Origin: Myxococcales bacterium
Lineage (GTDB): Bacteria; Myxococcota_A; Polyangia; Polyangiales; Polyangiaceae
Direction of reading: 5' to 3'
Length of the DNA: 64,000 bases
Assembly: GCA_016706225.1 (NCBI GenBank)
Contig: JADJKB010000012.1
Span: 62,001-126,000, forward strand
Of the stretch, positions 1 to 8,276 are shown one piece after another. The translations under genes were made by a program, and so were the position numbers. The notes below the pieces were generated by a model. It did no database searches and had not been told where the DNA came from. It saw only the letters and a list, made by a program, of their open reading frames with translations. The number at the start of each line of letters is the position of its first letter. The first letter of the stretch is position 1.

Positions 1-1965
1 CGGGAAGGGCATCGCCTGCCAGATCGCAAGCGGTCCCTTCGCTGCGGCCGGAGCTGCAACCCAACCGGGTTGTCCCGGGTAGCTGGCACCGGGCTGCCCG
101 TACGTGCCCGACGCTCCCGGGTACTGCTGCTGCGGATACTGCCCCGACGCACCCGCGCCACCTGGAACACCAAACGACCCGGACTGGCCTGCATAAGCAG
201 GCGGTTGTGTGCCCGCCATTTGCGCGGCGTAGGCTGCGGCCGGATCACCGCCGAGCGCGCCGGGTTGTTGCTGCGCGTAGCCGCCGGGTTGTTGCTGCGC
301 GTAGCCGCCGGGTTGTTGCTGCGCGTAGCCGCCGGGTTGTTGTTGCCCGTAACCGCCGGGTTGTTGTTGCCCGTAACCGCCGGGTTGTTGTTGCCCGTAA
401 CCGTCGGGTTGTTGTTGCCCGTAACCGCCGGGTTGTTGTTGCCCGTAACCGCCGGGTTGCTGTTGCCCGTAACCGCCGGGTTGTTGCGCACTGTACTGCT
501 GCTGCGGAAACTGCGCGCCAGAGTAGCCTTCGGGTGCGCCGTATCCTTGCGGCTGCTGACCGTAGGCATTCGGCTGTGGCGCCTGCTGTTGAGGATAACT
601 CGCGCCGCTCGCCTGTTCTCCCGCCCAGGGTGGAGCCCCGGCTTGACCCGGCGGCGCCTGCAGCGGTCGCTTCGCAGTGTCGGGCGATTCGGGAAGGCCG
701 CGCGCTCCCGCTTCCGCCAGAAACTGCTCGAGCGGTTTCACGACCGTCGCGTTGTCGCCCGCGGGCGGACTCGATGGTGGTTGCGGCCGCTCTGGCCTCG
801 CGACCTCGGGTTGAGCTGGAGGCGCAGCGGCAGACACGACCACCGGCGAGTGCCCCATCTGCTGACCCGGGGGAGGCGGGATCGCCGGCGGGGCTATGCC
901 AAGCATCGTGCGCTTCGCAGAGGTCCCGGCCCCACCACCAGCCGGCGGCTGTTGGTTTGGTGCAGACGCCGGCGGCGCTTGCGGTGCTGCGTACACAGGT
1001 GGTGCCTGCGGAGTACGCGGTCGAGAAGGCTGGGCGTCCGCTGGCGATTGGATCACCCGCGTGGCCTCTTCGCTCACGACTTCTTCGTCCGATGGCAGGT
1101 GGATCTGCGTCGGCGGCTCGGATCCAGGACCGACCGCGGCCTCCTGCGGCGGCAGCGTCTTTTCGCTGAAACCGTCCGGCATCGGCTGGTACTGCGTCGG
1201 CGACTCGGAGTCGTCGTAACCAAAATCACCCGGGCTGGGTTTGGCTTTCTCGGCGGCCGCCAGCATCTCCGACGGAGGACGGACGGGCTTCGGGGCCGCG
1301 CGCGGGGCGGTAGCCTGGGGCCTCGGAGTCGGTCCGGTCGCACGCGGAGCGTTCGTCGGAAGCGGGCGCTGAGCCGACGGGCGGGACGGCCCCGCCGTCG
1401 GTGCGGGGCGCGGCGTCGGCGGCTGACGTTGCATGGGAGGGGGACCGCGCCGTGCGGGGGGTGCGCCCGGTTCGCGGCGGGCTGCGGCGGGCGCAGCACT
1501 CGCTTGCGGACGAGCAACCGGCTGCGCACTCGCTTGGGGTCGGGCAACTGGCTGTGCGCTCGCTTGAGGTCGGGCAGCTGGCTGCGCGCTCGGCTGCGGG
1601 CGCGCGACGGGCCGCACACTCTCTCGCGGCCGCTGAACCGCAGCCTTTGGCGCCGCGCCTGTCGGCTCGACCTGCAGTGTGATCCCCCCCATGCGGATCG
1701 CACCCGGCGCCGACACCGGCTTCCAGTCCGTGCCCACCGTTGCTTGGCCAAGCTGCACGATGGCGCCCGGCGCACAGGCGACGTACAGAGTGGTGCCGTC
1801 GAAGAACAGATAGGCGTGCACGGCGACGAGCCCCGGACCGCTCACACGCCAGCCGCCCTCGGTGCCGACACTGAACGCTTCCACCGCCGTGCCAGCAACG
1901 AGCTGGACGGAGGCTCGGTCGCTCGAGCCGCCCTGGAGCTGGATGGTGAGGTTACCCGTGCTCAC
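1..1965 (-). CDS. FHA-like domain protein with Pro/Gln-rich repeats (3' end outside window)
   Basis: Open frame from a GTG at 1965 to the window edge (655 codons, no stop). The GTG overlaps the end of the upstream ATPase gene by 14 nt, so it belongs to the Tad operon. Residues 1-100 look like a degenerate FHA beta-sandwich (RMGGITLQVE near the end of the domain), but the usual GR, SxxH and NG phosphopeptide residues are not obvious. The next 300 residues are Ala/Pro-rich with RPQASAQPVA-type repeats, followed by a mixed acidic/Pro segment and ten YGQQQPGG-type repeats. No transmembrane segment or enzyme domain is visible in the part seen. It is probably a cytoplasmic scaffold or regulator of pilus assembly. 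The plus-strand frame across the same DNA is a shadow. Confidence 0.7.
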   Translation of the reverse strand, partial: MSTGNLTIQLQGGSSDRASVQLVAGTAVEAFSVGTEGGWRVSGPGLVAVHAYLFFDGTTLYVACAPGAIVQLGQATVGTDWKPVSAPGAIRMGGITLQVEPTGAAPKAAVQRPRESVRPVARPQPSAQPAARPQASAQPVARPQASAQPVARPQASAAPAAARREPGAPPARRGPPPMQRQPPTPRPAPTAGPSRPSAQRPLPTNAPRATGPTPRPQATAPRAAPKPVRPPSEMLAAAEKAKPSPGDFGYDDSESPTQYQPMPDGFSEKTLPPQEAAVGPGSEPPTQIHLPSDEEVVSEEATRVIQSPADAQPSRPRTPQAPPVYAAPQAPPASAPNQQPPAGGGAGTSAKRTMLGIAPPAIPPPPGQQMGHSPVVVSAAAPPAQPEVARPERPQPPSSPPAGDNATVVKPLEQFLAEAGARGLPESPDTAKRPLQAPPGQAGAPPWAGEQASGASYPQQQAPQPNAYGQQPQGYGAPEGYSGAQFPQQQYSAQQPGGYGQQQPGGYGQQQPGGYGQQQPDGYGQQQPGGYGQQQPGGYGQQQPGGYAQQQPGGYAQQQPGGYAQQQPGALGGDPAAAYAAQMAGTQPPAYAGQSGSFGVPGGAGASGQYPQQQYPGASGTYGQPGASYPGQPGWVAAPAAAKGPLAIWQAMPFP
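259..495 (-). repeat. 24-bp tandem repeat, about ten units, inside the FHA-like gene
   Basis: Ten head-to-tail 24-bp units encode YGQQQPGG or YAQQQPGG on the minus strand. Three units with the Ala variant lie together at the 3' side and seven Gly-variant units follow, which indicates recent block duplication. The unit is a multiple of three, so copy-number change keeps the frame. This is a coding minisatellite and not a CRISPR array, because there are no spacers. Confidence 0.85.
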
Positions 1966-3094
1966 GATGATTCGGATCGGCGCCGCGCCGCCGCGCAGCA
2001 TCGTATATCACGGGTGGAAGCTCGACACCGTGCTCCCGCAGCTGCTCCTCACAGTGCGGGATGATGCCCGTCGGCTTGAACTCACTCTGAATCGTTCCGT
2101 CGTGCCCCATCCCCAAGTACTGCCGCGCAAAAATATCCTGCATCTGATACTTGCCGGTGTCGGTGTCGTAACCCAGGACCTCGGTGATGTGGGTGGTCTT
2201 ACGGGAGCCGTCCTGGAGCCGTGAAACCTGCACGATCAGGTTGATGCCCGACCCCAGCTGGGCCCTCATTGCCGGCAGCGGCATGTCGATGTCGCTCATC
2301 ATGCACATGGTCTCGAGCCGGGTCATCGTGTCGCGCGGATAGGTTGCGTGGCAGGTCCCCATGCAACCGCCATGACCGCTGGTCATGGCCTGCACGATGT
2401 CGAGCGCCTCGCCGCCGCGGATCTCGCCGATGATGACCCGGTCCGGCCGCATGCGCAGCGTCGCCCTGAACAGGTCTCGGATCGTCACCGCCCCGCGACC
2501 CTTGGGGTCGGCAGCGCGGGCCTCCAGCTGCACGACGTGCGTCTTCTGAAGCTGGACTTCCTTTGAGTCCTCGATCACCACGATCCGCTCGCCCTCGGGA
2601 ATGTACGACGACAAGGCGTTGAGCATGCTGGTCTTACCGCTACCGGTTCCGCCAGCGATGATCACGTTCAGCTTCGCCTCCACCAGAACCTTGAGCGTGT
2701 CCGCGGCGTCCTGGCCCATCGAGCCGAACCGAACCAGGCGATCGACGGTCAGGGTCTCCTTGAAGAAGCGACGAATTGCGATGAACGGTCCACCCGGACC
2801 CGCGGGTGGAATGATGGCCTGAAGCCGCGACCCGTCCGGCAGTCGCCCCTCCAGGATCGGTCGGGTCTCGTCGACGAACTTCCCGGCGAACTGTGCCGCC
2901 GTCCTGAGCGCGGCGATGAGTGCGTCGGTGCTCTCGAAGCTCACGCCGGTCAACTCGAGCTTGCCGCCCTTCTCGATGAATACCTGATTCGGTCCGTTGA
3001 TCATCACCTCGCTGACCGCCGGATCATCGAGGAAGGGCCGCACCGGGGCGAAGAACTCCAGCAGTGCCTCTTCGAAGATTTCTTGGGGGATCAC
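1952..3094 (-). CDS. TadA/CpaF-family secretion ATPase (second copy)
   Basis: 380 aa, the normal length for a CpaF/TadA hexameric ATPase that powers pilus assembly from the cytoplasmic face. Seen: an N-terminal domain with SEVMINGPNQVFIEK, Walker A GGTGSGKTSMLN with Lys154, an Asp box IVVIEDSKEVQL, Walker B-like RPDRVIIGEIRGGEA, and GTCHATYPRDTMTRLE in the His-box position. It starts 4 nt inside the preceding TadD-like gene (ATGA overlap). This is the second ATPase in the operon and lacks the FHA domain of the first. Possible roles are retraction or a different substrate class; neither can be told from sequence. Confidence 0.9.
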   Translation of the reverse strand: MIPQEIFEEALLEFFAPVRPFLDDPAVSEVMINGPNQVFIEKGGKLELTGVSFESTDALIAALRTAAQFAGKFVDETRPILEGRLPDGSRLQAIIPPAGPGGPFIAIRRFFKETLTVDRLVRFGSMGQDAADTLKVLVEAKLNVIIAGGTGSGKTSMLNALSSYIPEGERIVVIEDSKEVQLQKTHVVQLEARAADPKGRGAVTIRDLFRATLRMRPDRVIIGEIRGGEALDIVQAMTSGHGGCMGTCHATYPRDTMTRLETMCMMSDIDMPLPAMRAQLGSGINLIVQVSRLQDGSRKTTHITEVLGYDTDTGKYQMQDIFARQYLGMGHDGTIQSEFKPTGIIPHCEEQLREHGVELPPVIYDAARRRGADPNHREHG

Positions 3095-3666
3095 GGGACG
3101 TCCTTGAGCAAGGAGCCACGCGCTTCTTCGGCGTGTGCGCCAGTGGGCTCGAGTCGGAGATATTCGCGGAAGTGTCGATCGGCACCGACCAGATCGTTCT
3201 CCCCGTCCCGGAGCAGGACGGCGAGCGCATAATGCGCCTCGGCGTGTTTGGGTTGAGCAAGCAGCACGCGTTCGAAGTACTCGCGAGCCAGGTCCTCGCG
3301 GCCGATTGCCGAGAACATGGTGCCGACCAGGAACCGGAGAGCGTGGTTCTCTGGACGCTGGGCCAGCTCTTCCTCACCAAGCTGAATGGCGGTCCGGAAG
3401 CGCCCGCTGACCACGTAGACCCGCATCAGCGTGGGCAAAACCTCTTCGCGCTTCGCACCGGCGTCGAGCGCGGCATTGAGGTACTGCGAGGCCCGTGTGA
3501 AATCGCCGACTCGAGCGAACAGCTTGCCCCGGTGAAGCAGCTTGTCGGCGGTCTGCTCGGCGCGGACCGTGCGTTCGGCTTCGCGCACCTTGTCGCCGCG
3601 TGAAGCCCCGCAAGCGGAGGTAGCCGCCGCCATCGAAATCAGCAAGACCGCCGTGCGCAGCCTCAT
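3091..3666 (-). CDS. TPR lipoprotein, TadD-like
   Basis: 191 aa. A lipoprotein signal ends at the lipobox TSAC (Cys19), so the product should be lipidated and exported. The mature part is built of TPR helices: LLHRGKLFARVGDFTRASQYLNAA, a middle pair, and AEAHYALAVLLRDGENDLVGADRHFREYLRLEP. TadD-type TPR lipoproteins act as pilotins that help the Tad secretin reach and multimerise in the outer membrane; the assignment here rests on architecture and operon position. It overlaps both neighbours by 4 nt, which suggests translational coupling. Confidence 0.75.
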   Translation of the reverse strand: MRLRTAVLLISMAAATSACGASRGDKVREAERTVRAEQTADKLLHRGKLFARVGDFTRASQYLNAALDAGAKREEVLPTLMRVYVVSGRFRTAIQLGEEELAQRPENHALRFLVGTMFSAIGREDLAREYFERVLLAQPKHAEAHYALAVLLRDGENDLVGADRHFREYLRLEPTGAHAEEARGSLLKDVP

Positions 3667-4550
3667 GGGCTCTTCTTCTGGCGGCTCTGATCGCCATACT
3701 TGATGCGCAGCTTGCGCTCGATCACCGAGAGGTACTCGACGTATTCGCCCTCTTTGCCCTGCAAGAACGCGAGCAACACTCGCACTTCTTTTTGCGCTGT
3801 TTCGTAGCGCTGGGTCGACAAAGAGTGCTCGAGCCGGACGCGGTGCATGCGGAAGTCTTCACCCACGTCCACGCGCAACTTCGCCGCCATCGAGCTCGCG
3901 CGCTTGGCCCGCTCGGCGTCTCCCCCCGCCTGGAAACACACCGCGGCTTCTTCGTACAGCGGTACGGCTTGCACGCCGTCCGGGACGTAGAAGGGGCGTC
4001 GCTCCTGTTTGGATGCCGCCTTGGTGAACTGCTCGAGGCCCTTGGCCATCGCGGCCTGGGGCGCCGACTGCGGACACTGGGTCGCCGGCGGCCCCCAGAG
4101 CTCGGGCACCTCGTGCGGTGCTTTGCCGACGCCGTCGTTGGGCGGGTCTTGAAAGATGATGTAGAGCGCCAGCGGCATCACGATCAGCGCCATGAGCAGC
4201 GTGAGCGGGCTGGTCTTCTGCTCCGGTTTTTGCGCGGCGCCCTCCGTGCCGGCCACCTCGACGACGCTTGCGACGATCTGTGTGTACCCGACACCAAGCA
4301 CGGAGCCCGGCGCGATCTGCGTGCGCGTGAACGGGCTGCCGTTGATCGTGGGAGGGGGTTGGAACGAGCGCGCGTCGGCGAAGATGCCGGCAGCCGTGAG
4401 CTGAATGGCAACACTCTCGACCCCCGCCTGGTCGATGCCAAGGCGGATTTCGCAGTGTGCGCCGCTGCCGATCATGGCGCGGTCGGAGTCGAGACGAACT
4501 TCCTCGGTTCGGCCGTCGGGGTGGCGGATGTCGAACTTGAGAGCTTGCAT
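3663..4550 (-). CDS. FHA-domain membrane protein of the Tad locus
   Basis: 295 aa. Residues 1-95 form an FHA-type fold (MIGSGAHCEIRLG, then TINGSPFTRTQIAPGSVLGVG). The canonical Arg of the GR motif is replaced by Ser, so phosphothreonine binding is uncertain. A single transmembrane segment (LTLLMALIVMPLALYIIF, about residues 115-133) follows a short linker. The C-terminal half is helical with TPR-like features. The predicted topology puts the FHA domain in the cytoplasm and the helical part in the periplasm. It overlaps the tadC stop by 1 nt and the TadD-like gene by 4 nt. A link between cytoplasmic phospho-signalling and the pilus machine is an inference. Confidence 0.7.
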   Translation of the reverse strand: MQALKFDIRHPDGRTEEVRLDSDRAMIGSGAHCEIRLGIDQAGVESVAIQLTAAGIFADARSFQPPPTINGSPFTRTQIAPGSVLGVGYTQIVASVVEVAGTEGAAQKPEQKTSPLTLLMALIVMPLALYIIFQDPPNDGVGKAPHEVPELWGPPATQCPQSAPQAAMAKGLEQFTKAASKQERRPFYVPDGVQAVPLYEEAAVCFQAGGDAERAKRASSMAAKLRVDVGEDFRMHRVRLEHSLSTQRYETAQKEVRVLLAFLQGKEGEYVEYLSVIERKLRIKYGDQSRQKKSP

Positions 4551-5461
4551 CAGGTATCGGCCCCTTGGTCGCCGAGCTTGAGGAACATCGGCCCCAGGAT
4601 CAGCGCAATGATGCAGAGCAACAGCAGCGCGAGCGGGCCGATCATCTGGACGCCGGCTTTCGCGGCCTGCTGCTCGGCCCGGACACCGCGGCGCATGCGG
4701 GACATTCCGGCTTGAATCTGCAGCACGTCGGCCAGTGGATTGCCCTTCTCTTCGGCTTGCACGACCGAGTTGACGAACTCCTGCACGGTCTCGATCGGCA
4801 CGCGGTCCGCAAAATCGAGCAGCGCCTGCCGCCGAGTCCGCCCGATGCTGAGCTCCTGCAGCATGCGGCTGAACTCCTCGATCAGGGCGTCGTCGGGATC
4901 GCTGGATTTCTCCACGACCTGCCGCACCGCGCCCGGGAAATCCTTACCAGCGCTCATGGCCAGCGCCAGCAGATCGACGGCGTAGGGTAGACCGCGGTTG
5001 ACCTGCTGCATCCGCAACGTCGAGGCGCTCGAGACTTGAAGGTAGGGCACAGCCGCACCCAGCGGTGCGACGATGATGACCATCACGATCCCCATGCCGG
5101 TCATCCAGCCGGCGATGAGACCGAACAGGGCGCCCCCGATGAACGAGAGCAGGCTCAGCCCGACGTACTCTTCCGGGGTGATGCCCAGGTAGTCCCCGGC
5201 CAACGCGAGCTGTTTGTCCAGCTTCGCCCGTTGATCTTCCGTGAGGATGCCGCTGACGCGCACGCCGAGCCAGCGCACCAAGGGCTCGATTTGCCGCCAC
5301 TGGTCACTGTTCTCGAGCGCGCGCAGCCGCCGCAGTCCGCGCATACCGAGCCGGCTGGCCACCCGCGACGGCGCACTCGCCACTGCGTAAACCGCACAAG
5401 CCACCGCGCTCGCCAGGAGCAGAATGACGACGTAGCGGATCTCCAGGTAGCTGATCTTCAT
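4550..5461 (-). CDS. tadC: Tad pilus inner-membrane platform protein TadC
   Basis: 303 aa, usual length for TadC. It has the T2SSF/GspF-type cytoplasmic domain (about residues 160-275, with LAMSAGKDFPGAVRQVVEKS, FSRMLQELSIGRTRRQALLDFADRV and ETVQEFVNSVVQAEEKGNPLA) between hydrophobic segments at 8-30, 105-150 and 278-297. TadB and TadC together form the inner-membrane platform that the ATPase acts on. The ATG overlaps the tadB stop by 4 nt. Confidence 0.9.
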   Translation of the reverse strand: MKISYLEIRYVVILLLASAVACAVYAVASAPSRVASRLGMRGLRRLRALENSDQWRQIEPLVRWLGVRVSGILTEDQRAKLDKQLALAGDYLGITPEEYVGLSLLSFIGGALFGLIAGWMTGMGIVMVIIVAPLGAAVPYLQVSSASTLRMQQVNRGLPYAVDLLALAMSAGKDFPGAVRQVVEKSSDPDDALIEEFSRMLQELSIGRTRRQALLDFADRVPIETVQEFVNSVVQAEEKGNPLADVLQIQAGMSRMRRGVRAEQQAAKAGVQMIGPLALLLLCIIALILGPMFLKLGDQGADT

Positions 5462-6339
5462 ATGTCGACCGACAATATCTTTCGGGCGAGCACGATCGAA
5501 ACGAGCCAGGAAATGCCGGCAAAGCCCGCGATTGCCCAGCCCGCGACCGGCTTCTTGAGTGGATCGTAGAACCCCGGTTCCATCATGTTGAGCACGACGG
5601 CGAAGACGAACGGGAACGCACCGAGCACCCAGAGCTGGGCCTTGCCTTCCGCAGTCTTGCTCTTGACCACGCCTTCCAGGCGGATCATCTCGCGCATGGT
5701 GTTGGCGGTCGTGTCCAAGATGCGCGGCAAGTCACCGCCCAGTTGCCGGCCAATCAGCACCGCCGAGAGCGCCGTGTCGAGCTGCCGGCTGTTGATGCGG
5801 CCGCCCATGTTCAAGAGCGCTTGGTCGAGCGTGCTTCCGACCTTCATCTCTTTGACGCACAGCTCGACCTCTTCGCGAATGGGCGATGGCAAGAGCGGCT
5901 GAATGCCGATGAACGAGTTGGACACACTGGGGGTCGCCTTCAGCGAGTTGGCGAGCGCAGTCAGGAACCCGTCGATCTGGTCCTCGAGTCGCAGCACACG
6001 CTGAGTGCGCAGGTATTCGATGTAGCGGGACGGCGCGATGATGATGATGAGCATCAAGATCCACCAGTACGGGTCGAGCCCGATCCCGACGTGCAACGCC
6101 AACACCACCACTCCGGCGACGATCTGCCCGATGGCGATCTGCTGCCCCGGAGTCCAAATGAACATCAGGCGCAGCTTGCGCTCGAGCGATGCGCAGTAGC
6201 GCTGCCAGTAGCGCATCACCGGCCCCTGGGTGTCCGCGACGGAACCCCAGCTGCCGATCAAAAGGCCGACAAAAACCAGCAGAACGCCTGACCATTTCAG
6301 GAGCTGTACGGCGAGCTCTGGGCTGAGGGCTGCGTTCAC
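5458..6339 (-). CDS. tadB: Tad pilus inner-membrane platform protein TadB
   Basis: 293 aa from a GTG at 6339. That GTG shares four bases with the tadA stop (GTGA) and has GGGAGG nine bases upstream, so it is preferred over longer upstream starts. Hydrophobic segments lie near residues 13-30, 70-105, 235-255 and 268-288. The T2SSF domain contains FLTALANSLKATPSVSNSF, LDTALSAVLIGRQLGGDLP and MREMIRLEGVVKSKTAEGKAQ. Partner of TadC in the pilus base. Confidence 0.9.
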   Translation of the reverse strand: MNAALSPELAVQLLKWSGVLLVFVGLLIGSWGSVADTQGPVMRYWQRYCASLERKLRLMFIWTPGQQIAIGQIVAGVVVLALHVGIGLDPYWWILMLIIIIAPSRYIEYLRTQRVLRLEDQIDGFLTALANSLKATPSVSNSFIGIQPLLPSPIREEVELCVKEMKVGSTLDQALLNMGGRINSRQLDTALSAVLIGRQLGGDLPRILDTTANTMREMIRLEGVVKSKTAEGKAQLWVLGAFPFVFAVVLNMMEPGFYDPLKKPVAGWAIAGFAGISWLVSIVLARKILSVDI

Positions 6340-8222
6340 AGGTACGGTCCTCCCTTCGGAATCAATCCCTTCAGGATGAAGTCGTTGAGGAAGCTGGGCA
6401 AATAGCCGGTAGCCTTGTAGGCGCCGAGCACCTCTCCCTTCGGCCCCGTGCCCGAGCGCACGAAGGCGTAGATCGGGATGATCTCGAAGTTGAGCTCGTC
6501 GTCCAGCCCGAGCACCTCGGAGATCGCCGACACCCTTCGGGACCCATCCGAGAAGCGCGACTGCTGCACCACCAGGTGAATGCTGCCGGCGATCTGCTCT
6601 CGCACGGCGCGGGACGGCAGATCGATGCCCGCCATCAAACACAGTGTCTCGATGCGCTTCAGCGCTTCGGTCGGAGAGTTCGCGTGCGTCGTCGTCAGCG
6701 AACCGTCATGGCCGGTGTTCATCGCCTGCAACATGTCGAGCGCCTCTCCACCACGGCACTCTCCCACGACCACCCGGTCCGGACGCATACGCATGGCGTT
6801 CTTGAGCAGATCGCGGATCGAGTACTCACCCTTGCCCTCCATGTTCGCAGGGCGGGTCTCGAGCGACACGACGTGGGGCTGGACGAGCTGCAGCTCGGCC
6901 GCGTCCTCGATGGTCACGATGCGCTCGTCGTCCGGAATGGCCGCGGACAAGATGTTGAGGAGCGTCGTCTTGCCGCTGCCGGTACCGCCGGAGATGATGA
7001 TGTTCTTCTTGGCGATCACACTGCGGGTGAGAAATCGGCCCATTTGCGGGCTCAAGGCGTTGAAGCTGTAGAGCTTCTCGATCGTGAGCGGTACCTTGGC
7101 GAACTTTCGAATCGTGATGGCCGAGCCGCGCAGGGCGATGGGCTTGATCACGGCGTTCACGCGGGAGCCGTCTTTCAAGCGGGCATCGACCAGCGGCGAC
7201 GACTCGTCGATTCGGCGCCCGAGCGGCGTGACGATGCGCTCGATCACTGCGCGCACGCGCTCGTCGTCGGTGAAATGTTGATCCGACAGCACAATCTTGC
7301 CGTTACGCTCGATGTAGATCGTGTCTGGATCCACCACCATGATTTCGGAAACGCTCGGGTCCGCGAGCAAGTGTTCGAGCGGGCCGAGCCCGAGTGCCTC
7401 GTCTGCCAGTTCACCAACCAGCCGATCCCGATCGACGGTGTGAGGAAGTCGCGTACCCATCTGATCGACGATGCGCCGCAGCGCGCCGATCACCTTGGGG
7501 CGCATGGACGGGTCGTCCATTTGTTTGGACTTGAGCGCAGCGAGATCCAGGTTCTCGATCAGCTGCCGGTGGATCTCCCGCCTCAGCTCGTTGACCGCCT
7601 CCTGCTCGGGGCTGCGTTTGCGCCGCCCAACCGTCGCGGTCTGCCCGCCCTGTCCGGTGGTGGTTCCCCCCTGACGCCCGGTCGTGTCAGCCGGCGGCGG
7701 CTGCGAGTGCATCGGCGCACGCCGCATGTCCAGCGTGGCCCCACCCGGAGCATGCGGCGGCGGATGATGCGGACCGCTCTGATGGGGTGTCGGGTGGGCC
7801 GGATGCGAGGCAAACGCCGGCAGCGGCGTCGGCGCTGGCATGGCGGGCCCGCGATGCTGACCCGGCGGAGGGTGCTGAGGGCCACCTCGCACCGTGCCCT
7901 CGTGCAGGTCTTCCCGAACCGGGGGCCCCGCCGACTGAAAGGTCAAGGTGTGATCACCGACGACGATTGGTGTACCAAACGGCACCCAGACGCTGGTCTT
8001 CTTCAGCAGCTGGTCGCCAGCTAGAGTGCCGTTGGTGGAGCGGTCCTCCACTCGCACGGCTTGCCCACTGAACTCGACCACCGCGTGCTGGCGCGAGATG
8101 AGGTCACTCTTGATCCGCAGGCCGCACTCCGGATCGCGGCCGATGGATAGTAGTCCGTTCGCCCGCAGCTGAATGGTGCGTTTGCCGCCCGATTGTGACT
8201 CGATGACGACGAGGACGTTCAT
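6336..8222 (-). CDS. tadA: FHA-TadA/CpaF fusion ATPase of the Tad pilus
   Basis: 628 aa, about 200 longer than ordinary CpaF because of an N-terminal FHA domain (residues 1-95) with intact signature residues: SIGRDPECGL, SRQHAVVEF and RSTNGT. A Pro/His/Gly-rich linker (about 100-195) leads to the ATPase. The ATPase has LGPLEHLLADPSVSEIMV, Walker A GGTGSGKTTLLN with Lys418, IVTIEDAAELQL, Walker B-region RPDRVVVGECRGGEALDML and the His box GSLTTTHANSP. FHA domains bind phosphothreonine, so this motor may be docked or regulated by a Ser/Thr kinase; that is inference. It lies 54 nt after the secretin gene and overlaps tadB. Confidence 0.92.
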   Translation of the reverse strand: MNVLVVIESQSGGKRTIQLRANGLLSIGRDPECGLRIKSDLISRQHAVVEFSGQAVRVEDRSTNGTLAGDQLLKKTSVWVPFGTPIVVGDHTLTFQSAGPPVREDLHEGTVRGGPQHPPPGQHRGPAMPAPTPLPAFASHPAHPTPHQSGPHHPPPHAPGGATLDMRRAPMHSQPPPADTTGRQGGTTTGQGGQTATVGRRKRSPEQEAVNELRREIHRQLIENLDLAALKSKQMDDPSMRPKVIGALRRIVDQMGTRLPHTVDRDRLVGELADEALGLGPLEHLLADPSVSEIMVVDPDTIYIERNGKIVLSDQHFTDDERVRAVIERIVTPLGRRIDESSPLVDARLKDGSRVNAVIKPIALRGSAITIRKFAKVPLTIEKLYSFNALSPQMGRFLTRSVIAKKNIIISGGTGSGKTTLLNILSAAIPDDERIVTIEDAAELQLVQPHVVSLETRPANMEGKGEYSIRDLLKNAMRMRPDRVVVGECRGGEALDMLQAMNTGHDGSLTTTHANSPTEALKRIETLCLMAGIDLPSRAVREQIAGSIHLVVQQSRFSDGSRRVSAISEVLGLDDELNFEIIPIYAFVRSGTGPKGEVLGAYKATGYLPSFLNDFILKGLIPKGGPYL

Positions 8223-8276
8223 GACCCGATGCGTGCCGAGGACGGCTCCGGGGCCGGGCCCCGGGACAGTCCGGGG

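Noticed and set aside
259..495. Regular repeats taken as a CRISPR array
   Set aside because: Units are directly adjacent with no unique spacers, and they are in frame in a protein gene.
70..2064. Long plus-strand frame of 664 codons
   Set aside because: Composition is Arg/Leu/Gly-rich without domains; it is the antisense of the minus-strand FHA-like gene, which has coupled translation with its neighbours.
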